NCBI RefSeq assembly: GCF_001426505.1
Contig: NZ_LMEV01000017.1
Coordinates: forward strand, 908,739 to 972,738
Source of the DNA: Variovorax sp. Root473
Lineage (GTDB): Bacteria; Pseudomonadota; Gammaproteobacteria; Burkholderiales; Burkholderiaceae_C
Direction: 5' to 3'
Length of the DNA: 64,000 nucleotides
The translations under genes were made by a program, and so were the position numbers. A model generated the notes under the pieces. The model did not search any database and was not told the DNA's origin. It saw nothing but the letters and a program-made list of their open reading frames with translations. This document shows positions 1 through 8,943 of this stretch, piece after piece; the first letter of the stretch is position 1; the number at the start of each line of letters is the position of its first letter.

Positions 1-478
1 CGGGATCGACGGCGGTGCCGTTCTTGCGGATCTCGAAGTGCAGCTTCACGCGGTCGGATTCGCTGTTGCCCATTTCGGCGATCTTCTGGCCCTGGCGCAC
101 CACGGCGCCTTCCTTCACGAGGATGGTCTTCGCGTGGGCGTAGGCCGTGAGGAAGGTTTCGTTGTGCTTCACGATGACCATGTTGCCGTAGGCGCGCAAC
201 TCGCCGCCCACGTACACCACGCGCCCGTCGGCCGATGCCACGATGGGGTCGCCCAGGGTACCGGCGATGTCCAGGCCCTTGTTGCGCACGCCGTCGAAGC
301 GCCCGATGGTGGTGCCGGCAGCAGGGCGGATGAACAGCGCCTGGCGTGGCGGCTGCGGCGCGGCGCTCGGACCGGGAAGCGGCTGCTGCGGCGGAAGTCC
401 GGTCGTGGTGCAGGCGGCGATGCCCCCGGCCACGAGGAGCGTGGCGGCGGTGCGGAAAACAATAGTCTGAAGGTGCAT
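1..478 (-). CDS. nlpD: NlpD-like LytM-domain lipoprotein (C-terminus cut by window edge)
   Basis: The visible 159 residues begin with a lipoprotein signal peptide ending in the lipobox IAAC (Cys at about residue 23), then a short Pro/Gln-rich linker and an M23/LytM domain. The domain carries NKGLDIAG where active enzymes have HxxxD, and LHFEIR where they have HxH, so the zinc ligands are missing. This matches the degenerate LytM domain of E. coli NlpD, an outer-membrane activator of the cell-division amidase AmiC and not itself a hydrolase. Unlike E. coli NlpD there is no LysM domain before it. The ATG at 478 is the only good start. The C-terminus lies outside the window. Confidence 0.85.
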   Translation of the reverse strand, partial: MHLQTIVFRTAATLLVAGGIAACTTTGLPPQQPLPGPSAAPQPPRQALFIRPAAGTTIGRFDGVRNKGLDIAGTLGDPIVASADGRVVYVGGELRAYGNMVIVKHNETFLTAYAHAKTILVKEGAVVRQGQKIAEMGNSESDRVKLHFEIRKNGTAVDP

Positions 479-491
479 GGCGCTGTTGGAA

Positions 492-530
492 CGGATTCGG
501 TGCGGAGGGTTCCGTCGGAGGCCGAATCCG
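492..530. repeat. 9-bp perfect inverted repeat between creA and nlpD-like gene
   Basis: The arms at 492-500 and 522-530 are exact reverse complements (CGGATTCGG / CCGAATCCG) with a 21-nt loop. The element lies in the 111-bp gap between two minus-strand genes. No T-run follows, so it is not a standard intrinsic terminator; an RNA stem or a binding site is possible. Confidence 0.35.
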
Positions 531-589
531 CGGACCGGACCGGCCGGACGATGCTAGCAAACTCGCAAGCCGAGCCCTTCAGCAGCCCC

Positions 590-1078
590 TCACTTGAGCG
601 GAATCGGCGTGCCGCGGTCGACCGGCACGGCCGTGACGCTGTTCTTGGGCGAGCCGTCGATCAGCAGGTCGGAGTAGGTCAGGTAGACCAGCGTGTTGCG
701 CTTGGGGTCGACCATGCGCACCACGCGCAGGCGCTTGAAGAGCACCGACAGGCGTTCGGTGTAGACCTCCTCGCGCTTGGGCAGCGGCTGCGTGATGCTC
801 ACCGGGCCGACCTGGCGGCAGGCAATGGACGCCTCGGCCTTGTCTTCCGCCACGCCGAATGCACCCGCGATGCCGCCGGTCCTGGCGCGCGAGACATAGC
901 AGGTGACACCGCTGACCTTGGGGTCGTCGTAGGCCTCGATCACGATCTTGTGGTCGGGGCCGATGAGCTTGAAGGCGGTGTCGACCTCGCCGACCGTCTC
1001 CGCCTTGGCCGCCGAGGCCGCGAATGCAAAGCCGAGGCTAGCGCCACAGAGGAGGGTGGCGCGCAGGGTCTTGAGCAT
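590..1078 (-). CDS. creA: CreA family secreted protein
   Basis: The 162-residue product starts with a Sec signal peptide (hydrophobic core followed by ASAAKAE) and continues with the CreA fold: VGEVDTAFKL, DHKIVIEAYDDP, GVTCYVSRA and the C-terminal NTLVYLTYSDLLIDGSPKNS are typical of the family. CreA proteins are periplasmic and of unknown biochemical role. I chose the ATG at 1078; a TTG at 1093 overlapping the stop of the upstream NUDIX gene would add five residues. The close spacing suggests co-transcription with the NUDIX gene. Confidence 0.88.
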   Translation of the reverse strand: MLKTLRATLLCGASLGFAFAASAAKAETVGEVDTAFKLIGPDHKIVIEAYDDPKVSGVTCYVSRARTGGIAGAFGVAEDKAEASIACRQVGPVSITQPLPKREEVYTERLSVLFKRLRVVRMVDPKRNTLVYLTYSDLLIDGSPKNSVTAVPVDRGTPIPLK

Positions 1079-1089
1079 GGGGAAATTTT

Positions 1090-1641
1090 TCAAACGATGC
1101 TGAGTTCGTGCACGCGGTCGAAACTGCCGCGCTTGCGGTCTTCGAAGAAGTGTTCGAGCGCCTGGCGCACGGTGCGAAAGGCGATCTCGTCCCAGGGAAT
1201 TTCTTCCTCGGCGAACAGGCGCGCCTCGATGGTTTCGTGGCCGGGGTCGAAGCGGTCGTCGAGCAGGCGGGCGCGGTAGAACAGATGCACCTGGCCCACG
1301 CGCACGACGCTGATCATGGCGAACAGGCCCTGCATCTCGAAGTTGGCACCGGCCTCTTCGCTGGTCTCGCGGGCCGCGCCTTCGGCGGTGGTTTCCTCAA
1401 GCTCCATGAAGCCCGCGGGCAGCGTCCACTTGCCCCAGCGCGGCTCGATGTTGCGCTTGCACAGCAGCACCCTGTCGCCCAGCACGGGGATGGTGCCGAC
1501 CACGTTCAGCGGGTTCTCGTAGTGGACCGTGTGGCAGGCCGGGCAGACGGCGCGCTGCTTGGTGTCGCCGTCGTCCGGCACGCGGTAGACCACCGCCGTG
1601 CCGCAGTTCTTGCAATGCTTGATGGGTACGCGAAGGAGCAT
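1090..1641 (-). CDS. NUDIX hydrolase with N-terminal zinc ribbon
   Basis: The product has 183 residues. The N-terminus carries two CxxC-type pairs (HCKNCG near residue 10 and CPACH near residue 34), the zinc ribbon found in front of some NUDIX domains. The NUDIX box is complete: G, five residues, E, seven residues, then RETSEEAGA. Such enzymes cleave nucleoside diphosphates linked to another moiety; the zinc-ribbon subtype includes NADH/FAD pyrophosphatase-like enzymes, but the substrate cannot be read from the sequence. The gene ends within a few bases of the creA start. Confidence 0.88.
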   Translation of the reverse strand: MLLRVPIKHCKNCGTAVVYRVPDDGDTKQRAVCPACHTVHYENPLNVVGTIPVLGDRVLLCKRNIEPRWGKWTLPAGFMELEETTAEGAARETSEEAGANFEMQGLFAMISVVRVGQVHLFYRARLLDDRFDPGHETIEARLFAEEEIPWDEIAFRTVRQALEHFFEDRKRGSFDRVHELSIV

Positions 1642-1660
1642 GAAGCGGACCGCGCGGGCG

Positions 1661-2362
1661 TCAGGCGATCTTCACGGTCAGCGCGGGCAGGCCGGCCACC
1701 TGGCCCACCAGCGTGTCGCCGGCCACCACGGCCGCAACGCCCTCGGGCGTGCCCGTGAAGATCAGGTCGCCGGGCAGCAGCTCCCAGGCCGCCGACAGGT
1801 GCTCGATGGTCTCGGCCACGTTCCAGATCAGCTTGCTCACGGTGCTGCGCTGGCGGTCGGTGCCATTCACCTGCAGAGAAATTTCGGCCTGCTCCGCGTT
1901 GCCGGCCTGGGCGACCGGCACGATCGGGCCGATGGGCGCGCTCTGCTCGAAGCTCTTGCCGATGTCCCAGGGGCGGCCCTGCTTCTTCATGTCGTTCTGC
2001 AGGTCGCGGCGCGTCATGTCCAGGCCGACGGCGTAGCCGTAGATGTGCTTGTGGGCGTCGGCGGCCAAGATGTTCTTGCCGCCGGTGCCAATGGCCACAA
2101 CGAGTTCGATCTCGTGGTGCAGGTTCTTCGTGAGCGTGGGGTAGGCCATGGTGCCGGTCTGGCCGGCATCGACCGTCACCAGCGCATCGGCCGGCTTCAT
2201 GAAGAAGAAGGGCGGCTCGCGGCCGGTGAAGCCCATTTCCTTGGCGTGATCTTCGTAGTTGCGGCCCACGCAGTAGATGCGATGCACCGGAAAGCGGGCG
2301 GGCTGACCGACGACCGGCACCGAAACGGTGGCGGGCGGGGCAAAAACAAACTCGGAGGCCAT
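1661..2362 (-). CDS. fumarylacetoacetate hydrolase family protein (fumarylpyruvate hydrolase-like)
   Basis: The product has 233 residues. Recognisable FAH-family segments are CVGRNYEDHAKEMG, the metal-binding acidic motif HHEIELVV, GYAVGLDMTRRDLQ, and the C-terminal GDLIFTGTPEGV. Length and motifs fit the small single-domain FAH subfamily that hydrolyses fumarylpyruvate in the gentisate pathway (NagK type). Starts at the ATG at 2362, preceded by AAGGA at a good distance. A GST resembling maleylpyruvate isomerase is encoded 1.1 kb away on the other strand, which supports an aromatic-catabolism role. The exact substrate is inferred. Confidence 0.82.
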   Translation of the reverse strand: MASEFVFAPPATVSVPVVGQPARFPVHRIYCVGRNYEDHAKEMGFTGREPPFFFMKPADALVTVDAGQTGTMAYPTLTKNLHHEIELVVAIGTGGKNILAADAHKHIYGYAVGLDMTRRDLQNDMKKQGRPWDIGKSFEQSAPIGPIVPVAQAGNAEQAEISLQVNGTDRQRSTVSKLIWNVAETIEHLSAAWELLPGDLIFTGTPEGVAAVVAGDTLVGQVAGLPALTVKIA

Positions 2363-2515
2363 GGAAAGGTGTCCTTTTTCAGCGAAACGGGAGGGGAGAC
2401 CGGCAGTGTGCCAGAGGCGGCACGTGCTTGCCGGCACGCCGGAGTCGGGATTTTGCGGCGGCCCACAATAGGCGCCTTCGCGCGTTTTCCCGACTCTCTT
2501 TCTCCTCGTTTCACC

Positions 2516-3430
2516 ATGCCCATCCGACTCGGCAAAGCCGGCAAGGCCACCGCCTTCAACGAACTCGGTCGCGAACGCGACGATGCCGGCGATCAGGACG
2601 GCGCCCTGGCCGCTTACGCGCAGGCCAGCGCCATCCATCCCTACTGGTCGGCGCCCTGGTACAACGCCGGGCTCATCCACAAATACCGCGGCGACTGGGT
2701 CGCCTCGTTGCAGGCCAATGCCCGTGCCGTGCAGTGCGAGCCGCGCCACGAAGGCGCGCTGTGGAACCTGGGCATCGCGGCCACCGCGCTGGGCGACTGG
2801 CCCACGGCGCGGCGCGCGTGGCGGCAGTACGGCATCGGCATACCCGACGGCGAAGGTCCGATCGACTATTTCGTCGGGCTCACGCCGATCCGCGTGCACG
2901 GCGACGAGGGCACCGAGGTGGTGTGGGCCGACCGCATCGACCCGGCACGCGCCATCCTGCGCAACGTGCCCACGCCCGCCTGCGGCCACCGCTACGGCGA
3001 CCTCGTGCTGCACGACGGCGCGCCCAACGGCTACCGGCTGCGCGGCGAACGCGAGGTGCCTGTGTTCGATGCGCTCGAACTGATCGCGCCGTCGGAATAC
3101 GCGACCTACGAGGTCTTGGTGGAAGGCGTGAGCTCGGAAGACATCGAGGCCCTGGTGCAGCGCTTCAAGGCCGCGGACGGCTTTGCCGAGAACTGGACCG
3201 ACAGCATGGAAATGCTCTGCCGCGCCTGCTCCGAAGGCCGCCCCTTCGGCGAGGGCCGCCACAACCACGGTGCCGACGAGGCGCCGGGCACGCTCGGGCC
3301 GTGGCGCCTGGGCATCGCCTCGCGCGAAGAAGCCGCGGCGCGCGCGGTGCTCGACGCATGGCAGCAGGAAAACCCCGACGCCGGGCTGCACGACTTGCGC
3401 TGCGTGCTCCCGGCCACACCCCGCTCCTGA
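2516..3430 (+). CDS. TPR-repeat protein of unknown function
   Basis: The product has 304 residues. Residues about 10-110 form roughly three tetratricopeptide helices pairs (for example YAQASAIHPYWSAPWYNAGL and the ALWNLGIAATALGDWPTARRAW segment). The C-terminal 190 residues have no motif I recognise; they contain conserved-looking Cys and His residues around CRACSEG and GRHNHG. It has no signal peptide, so it is probably cytosolic. The gene is divergent from the FAH gene and lies 34 bp before the GST gene, so it may share transcription with it. Confidence 0.8.
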   Translation: MPIRLGKAGKATAFNELGRERDDAGDQDGALAAYAQASAIHPYWSAPWYNAGLIHKYRGDWVASLQANARAVQCEPRHEGALWNLGIAATALGDWPTARRAWRQYGIGIPDGEGPIDYFVGLTPIRVHGDEGTEVVWADRIDPARAILRNVPTPACGHRYGDLVLHDGAPNGYRLRGEREVPVFDALELIAPSEYATYEVLVEGVSSEDIEALVQRFKAADGFAENWTDSMEMLCRACSEGRPFGEGRHNHGADEAPGTLGPWRLGIASREEAAARAVLDAWQQENPDAGLHDLRCVLPATPRS

Positions 3431-3464
3431 AGGTGAAATCCAGGGGCGCTATCCTCGAGAAATC

Positions 3465-4103
3465 ATGAAGCTGCATAACTACTTCCGCTCCTCCGCCTCG
3501 TTCCGTGTGCGCATCGCCCTGAACCTCAAGGGCCTGGACTACGACTACGTGCCCGTGCACATCGCGCGCGGCGACCATCGCACCGGCCCCTTCTCTGCGA
3601 TTTCGGCAGACATGCTCGTGCCGATGCTCGAAGACGAGGGCGAGCGCTTCTCGCAGTCGATGGCCATCATCGAATACCTCGACGAAGTGCACCCCGAGCC
3701 GGCGCTGCTGCCGACCGACCCGGTGGGCCGCGCCCACGTGCGCGCACTGGCGCAATCGATCGCCTGCGAGATCCATCCGCTGAACAACCTGCGCGTACTC
3801 AAGTACCTCGTGAAGGAACTGAAGGTCGATGACGAAGCCAAAAACACCTGGTATCGCCACTGGGTGCGCGAAGGCCTGCTGTCGTTCGAGCGCCAGCTCG
3901 CACAGCACCCGGGCGGCACCTTCTGCTGGGGCGACACGCCGACCATGGCCGACTGCTGCCTCGTGCCGCAGATCTTCAACGGCCGCCGCTTCGACTGCGA
4001 CTTCAGCGGCCTGCCGCGCACCATGGCCGCCTTCGACGCCTGCATGAAGCTCGACGCCTTCCAGCGCGCACAGCCTTCGCAGTCGCCCGACGCCGAGCCC
4101 TGA
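3465..4103 (+). CDS. zeta-class glutathione S-transferase, maleylpyruvate/maleylacetoacetate isomerase-like
   Basis: The product has 212 residues. The N-terminal motif RSSASFRVRIAL corresponds to the zeta-class SSCSWRVRIAL active site, with the Cys replaced by Ala; the catalytic Ser is kept. The thioredoxin-like half is followed by the usual helical domain with a late GDTPTMADCCLVPQ segment. Zeta GSTs isomerise cis to trans double bonds using glutathione. The wording of the N-terminus (GLDYDYVPVHI) resembles NagL maleylpyruvate isomerase, and the neighbouring FAH-family gene would take the next step. Maleylacetoacetate isomerase of tyrosine breakdown is the alternative. Confidence 0.82.
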   Translation: MKLHNYFRSSASFRVRIALNLKGLDYDYVPVHIARGDHRTGPFSAISADMLVPMLEDEGERFSQSMAIIEYLDEVHPEPALLPTDPVGRAHVRALAQSIACEIHPLNNLRVLKYLVKELKVDDEAKNTWYRHWVREGLLSFERQLAQHPGGTFCWGDTPTMADCCLVPQIFNGRRFDCDFSGLPRTMAAFDACMKLDAFQRAQPSQSPDAEP

Positions 4104-4117
4104 GCAGGCAACTCGCG

Positions 4118-4870
4118 ATGACTGCGCAATGGCTGGAGCCCGAGTGGCCGGCGCCATCGAACGTGCGCGCCCTGTGCACCACGCGCGACGGCGGCGTGTC
4201 GACCGGACGCCATGGCAGCCTGAACCTCGGCGACCACGTGGCCGACGATGCTGCGCACGTTGCCGAGAACCGCCGGCGGGTGCAGCAGGCGATCGGCACG
4301 CAGCCGGTGTTCCTGCAGCAGGTGCATGGCACGGGGCTCGTGTCGCTCGACGATGCCGTGCACGACGGCACCGTCGCCGATGCCTGCACCGCGACGACTG
4401 CCGCACGCGCCTGCACGGTCATGGTGGCCGACTGCCTGCCCGTGCTCTTCACCGACGCACGCGGCCACCGCGTGGCCGCCGCGCATGCGGGCTGGCGCGG
4501 GCTGGCTGGCGGCGTGCTCGAACAGACCGTGCGCGTGTTTGCTCAGGACGACGGCGCTGCGCACCTCATGGCCTGGCTCGGTCCCTGCATCGGCCCGAAG
4601 GCCTTCGAGGTCGGGGCCGAGGTCAAGGCGGCGTTCGAGGCGCAGTCGCCCGGGGCGGCGTCGTGCTTCACGCCCGCAGCGGCCGAAGGCAAGTGGCTGG
4701 CCGACCTGCCCGCGCTCGCGCGACAGCGACTGCGTGCGGTGGGTGTCGGGTCGCTCTACGGCAACGACAGCGGCGATGCGTGGTGCACCGTCACGCAATC
4801 GTCACGGTTCTTTTCGCACCGGCGCGACGGCGTCAGCGGGCGTTTCGCCGCGCTGGTCTGGAAGGTCTGA
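4118..4870 (+). CDS. pgeF: peptidoglycan editing factor PgeF (YfiH / laccase-domain protein)
   Basis: The product has 250 residues and is full length for the family. All signature pieces are present: LCTTRDGGVSTG, FLQQVHGT, VMVADCLPVLF, AAHAGWRGLAGG and WLGPCIGPKAFEVG, which hold the Cys and His residues of the metal-dependent active site. PgeF proteins hydrolyse UDP-MurNAc-L-Ser and so keep serine out of peptidoglycan; older annotation calls them multicopper polyphenol oxidase or laccase. The gene starts 14 bp after the GST gene. Its last 69 bp overlap the end of the opposite-strand membrane protein gene. Confidence 0.92.
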   Translation: MTAQWLEPEWPAPSNVRALCTTRDGGVSTGRHGSLNLGDHVADDAAHVAENRRRVQQAIGTQPVFLQQVHGTGLVSLDDAVHDGTVADACTATTAARACTVMVADCLPVLFTDARGHRVAAAHAGWRGLAGGVLEQTVRVFAQDDGAAHLMAWLGPCIGPKAFEVGAEVKAAFEAQSPGAASCFTPAAAEGKWLADLPALARQRLRAVGVGSLYGNDSGDAWCTVTQSSRFFSHRRDGVSGRFAALVWKV

Positions 4871-5119
4871 CGCCGCCGCTTCCGCCGTATCTGCAGCAGC
4901 GCGGCGCGCGGCCTCCTGGGCCTGCGCTTCGCGTTCCTTGATTGCCCGCCGGCGTGCCGGCGTGGCCATGAGGTAGATCACCAGCGCCACCGGCGCCAGG
5001 CCGTACAGAAGAAAGGTGACGATGGCGCCCAGCACCGTGCCCGTGGTGTTGGTGGCCTCGGCCACCGCCATCATCACGGCCACATAGAGCCAGCCGATCA
5101 CGATCAAATGGATGAACAC
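4802..5119 (-). CDS. small two-TM membrane protein, unknown function
   Basis: The product has 105 residues starting at a GTG. Two hydrophobic segments are evident, about residues 4-20 and 28-50, followed by a basic stretch (ARRRAIKEREAQ) and a low-complexity Ala-rich tail. It would be an inner-membrane protein with a cytosolic tail. Its 3' end overlaps pgeF on the other strand by 69 bp. I know no family for it. The charged stretch after the second helix and the sensible topology support a real gene, although no ribosome-binding site is visible. Confidence 0.68.
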   Translation of the reverse strand: MFIHLIVIGWLYVAVMMAVAEATNTTGTVLGAIVTFLLYGLAPVALVIYLMATPARRRAIKEREAQAQEAARRAAADTAEAAASDLPDQRGETPADAVAPVRKEP

Positions 5120-5162
5120 AGGCGCAGACGTTTTGTTTCAAGAGATTAGTGAAAGCGCGGCG

Positions 5163-5191
5163 TTGTGAGTGCCTTGCGAATGCAGCATACT
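5163..5191 (+). promoter_or_regulatory. candidate sigma70 promoter of phaC-phaA
   Basis: TTGTGA at 5163-5168 and CATACT at 5186-5191 are separated by exactly 17 bp. Transcription would start near 5198, upstream of the SD-led phaC start at 5243/5246, and so argues against an earlier phaC start at 5165. Confidence 0.5.
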
Positions 5192-5245
5192 CAAAACACG
5201 CAAGCCATCCGTTCGTATCGACCCAGGCCACGGCCAGGAGACATG

Positions 5246-7030
5246 ATGAAGCAAGAAGACACGGGGGCCGATGCGTTCGCGCCCTTCCAGAAAGCCCTCA
5301 CGCAGGGCTGGACCCAGGCCATGGAGGCTTTCCAGAAAGCTGCAGGTCCAGGAGGCTCCGCCGCTTTCGACGTCGGCGGCACGCCGCTATGGCAATTGCC
5401 TCAGATGCCGCAGTTTCCGGGTGCGACGGGCATGCCCGAATTGCCCAAGCTCTCCATCGATCCCGAACAGCTCCAGTCGATCCAGCAGCAGTACCTGAGC
5501 GACGCCACCGACCTGTGGCGCCGCGGCTTCGGTGCCCGGCCCGAGGGCGACAAGCGCTTTGCCGCCGAGGCCTGGGGCAGCAACCCGCTGGCGGCCTTCT
5601 CGGCAGCCGTGTACCTGCTCAACGGCCGCACCATGATGCGCATGGCCGAGGCCATCGACGCCGACGACAAGACCAAGGCGCGCCTGCGCTTCGCGGTCGA
5701 GCAGTGGATGGCCGCGGCCTCGCCCAGCAACTCGCTCGCCTTCAATGCCGAGGCGCAGAAGAAAGCCATCGACACCCAGGGCGAGAGCATCGCCAAGGGC
5801 ATCCAGAACCTGCTGCACGACATGAAGCAGGGCCACGTCAGCATGACCGACGAAAGCGCCTTCGAAGTGGGTCGCAACGTGGCCACCACGGAAGGCGCCG
5901 TGGTGTTCGAGAACGAGTTCTTCCAGCTGCTCGAATACAAGCCGCTCACCGCCAAGGTGTATGAGCGGCCGTTCCTGCTGGTGCCGCCGTGCATCAACAA
6001 GTTCTACATCCTCGACCTGCAGCCCGACAACTCGCTCATCCGCTATGCGAACGCGCAGGGCCACCGCGTGTTCGTGGTGAGCTGGCGCAACCCCGACGAG
6101 TCGCTGGCCCAGGCCACCTGGGACGACTACATCGAGAACGCGGCCATCAAGGCCATCCATACCGTGCAGGAGATCAGCGGCCCCACCAACAAGTCCGGGC
6201 AGATCAACACGCTGGGCTTCTGCGTCGGCGGCACCATCCTGAGCACCGCGCTGGCCGTGCTCGCGGCGCGCGGCGAGAAGCCGGCCGCCTCGGTCACGCT
6301 TTTGACCACCTTCCTCGACTTCAGCGACACCGGCATCCTGGACATCTTCGTGGACGAGCCCATGGTGGCGTACCGTGAAATGCAGCTGGGAAAGGGCGGC
6401 CTGCTGCCCGGCGGCGACCTCGCCTCGACCTTCAGCTTCCTGCGCCCGAACGACCTGGTGTGGAACTACGTGGTCGGCAACTACCTCAAGGGCGAGACGC
6501 CGCCGGCGTTCGACCTGCTGTACTGGAACAGCGACGCGACCAACCTGCCGGGCCCGTTCTACGCCTGGTACCTGCGCAACACGTACCACGAGAACAAGCT
6601 GGCCAAGCCCGGCGCGCTCACGGTGTGCGGCCAGAAGGTCGACCTCGGCAAGATAGACATCCCGGCCTACATCTACGGCTCGCGCGAAGACCACATCGTG
6701 CCGATCGGCGGTGCCTACGCGTCCACGCAGTTGCTCACCGGCAAGAAGCGCTTCGTGATGGGCGCCTCGGGCCACATCGCGGGCGTGATCAACCCGCCCG
6801 CGAAGAACAAGCGCAGCCACTGGCTGCGCGAGGACGGCAAGTTCCCCAAGACCCAGCCCGAATGGCTGGCCGGCGCGCAGGAGCAGCCGGGCAGCTGGTG
6901 GACCGACTGGGCACAATGGCTCAAGAGCCACGCGGGCAAGCAGATTCCTGCGCCCAAGGACTACGGCAACGGCAAGGCCTACAAGGCCATCGAACCCGCG
7001 CCGGGGCGCTACGTGAAGGCCAAGGCCTGA
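5246..7030 (+). CDS. phaC: class I polyhydroxyalkanoate synthase
   Basis: PhaC polymerises (R)-3-hydroxyacyl-CoA into polyester granules. The product has 594 residues, the normal length for class I. The lipase-like box GFCVGG gives Cys326, with Asp482 in GSREDHIVP and His510 in GASGHIAG: the complete catalytic triad in the right order and spacing. AGGAG at 5236-5240 precedes two adjacent ATGs (5243, 5246); 5246 has the better spacing. An upstream in-frame GTG at 5165 lies inside the likely promoter. phaA follows after 61 bp, so the two probably form one transcript. Confidence 0.96.
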   Translation: MKQEDTGADAFAPFQKALTQGWTQAMEAFQKAAGPGGSAAFDVGGTPLWQLPQMPQFPGATGMPELPKLSIDPEQLQSIQQQYLSDATDLWRRGFGARPEGDKRFAAEAWGSNPLAAFSAAVYLLNGRTMMRMAEAIDADDKTKARLRFAVEQWMAAASPSNSLAFNAEAQKKAIDTQGESIAKGIQNLLHDMKQGHVSMTDESAFEVGRNVATTEGAVVFENEFFQLLEYKPLTAKVYERPFLLVPPCINKFYILDLQPDNSLIRYANAQGHRVFVVSWRNPDESLAQATWDDYIENAAIKAIHTVQEISGPTNKSGQINTLGFCVGGTILSTALAVLAARGEKPAASVTLLTTFLDFSDTGILDIFVDEPMVAYREMQLGKGGLLPGGDLASTFSFLRPNDLVWNYVVGNYLKGETPPAFDLLYWNSDATNLPGPFYAWYLRNTYHENKLAKPGALTVCGQKVDLGKIDIPAYIYGSREDHIVPIGGAYASTQLLTGKKRFVMGASGHIAGVINPPAKNKRSHWLREDGKFPKTQPEWLAGAQEQPGSWWTDWAQWLKSHAGKQIPAPKDYGNGKAYKAIEPAPGRYVKAKA

Positions 7031-7091
7031 ACGGGCGCCGGCGCCCGCAAGACAGCAACCGATTTCAAATCACCTCAACGGAGAGAACCTC

Positions 7092-8270
<1,179 letters not shown>

Positions 8271-8296
8271 GCCTGATCGCCGGGTGAGCCGGTACG

Positions 8297-8346
8297 GGGA
8301 GGGGAGGCTGGGGTTCGCAAGGGCCGATGCTTCCCCTCCCTTTTTT
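8297..8346 (+). terminator. intrinsic terminator after phaC-phaA
   Basis: A 12-bp stem (arms 8297-8308 and 8329-8340, with one G-T pair) is followed directly by six T at 8341-8346. It begins 26 bp after the phaA stop codon. Confidence 0.8.
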
Positions 8347-8552
8347 GTGCCCGCTGTTCGATCGACCCGCCCGTGGCTTATTTCGACCGGTCCGGAGCCA
8401 CGAGGTCCCGGGCCAGGCCCGAGAGCCAGCCGATGCCTTTCGCGCCCGCACCGGCCGATTTGGCGCACTGAGAACCTTTGGGTTCAATCGAGCGGTGGGC
8501 GTCCGAGCGGCTGGTCCATTTGTTCACCGCTCAAAAAATGAGCAATGTGTCG

Positions 8553-8920
8553 AATCCCTTTGTAAAACAACAGCTTGCATTCGTTTTACAAAGCTCCGAC
8601 CCAGTTACCCCCAAAGTTGCCCACAGAAAGTGGGGATTGAAGTGGACTTCTTCACAACCGGCGGCAAGTCGTTGGTTTCAAAGGGCGGCCTAGCACAGGC
8701 AACCCCCTGTTTTTTCCCTTGACTTTCTTGTTTTGCAGCCATTTTTGGACCCCCAGGTCGCCAGAGTTGTGCACTGCAAAAATTTTAAGCAAACTAACTA
8801 TTCCCTTTGTAAAACAACAACTTATGAAGGCTTTACAACGCGACCCCTGACTTACCCCCAAAGTTGTGCACAGAAAATGGGGAAGACATCGGATTTCTCA
8901 CAAGGCGCCTGCAAGTGCCT
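8553..8920. repeat. two diverged copies of a module of about 120 bp in a gene-free stretch
   Basis: The 673 bp between phaA and the LysR gene hold no convincing gene and are richer in A and T than their surroundings. Two modules start near 8554 and 8801, with matching landmarks offset by exactly 247 bp. Each has CTTTGTAAAAC (8558-8568; 8805-8815), then its inverted complement (perfect at 8583-8593, two mismatches at 8830-8840), then TTACCCCCAAAGTTG (8605-8619; 8852-8866) and a CACAGAAA segment. The second copy contains TTGTGCACA at 8864-8872, one mismatch from the DnaA-box consensus. A weaker third echo (TTGTGCAC at 8767) lies between them. Function unknown. Confidence 0.7.
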
Positions 8921-8943
8921 GTTTTTGGCCGGGAATCCGGCTG

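Noticed and set aside
5165..5245. Longer phaC with a start at 5165
   Set aside because: The codon lies inside the -35 region of the likely promoter and lacks an SD; AGGAG precedes the start at 5243/5246.
8327..8722. 131-codon and other open frames in the phaA-LysR gap
   Set aside because: They cross the terminator or the repeats, have no SD, and a mixed codon use unlike neighbouring genes.
8553..8920. CRISPR array
   Set aside because: Only two diverged copies with a 247-bp period and no short regular repeats; no cas genes in the window.
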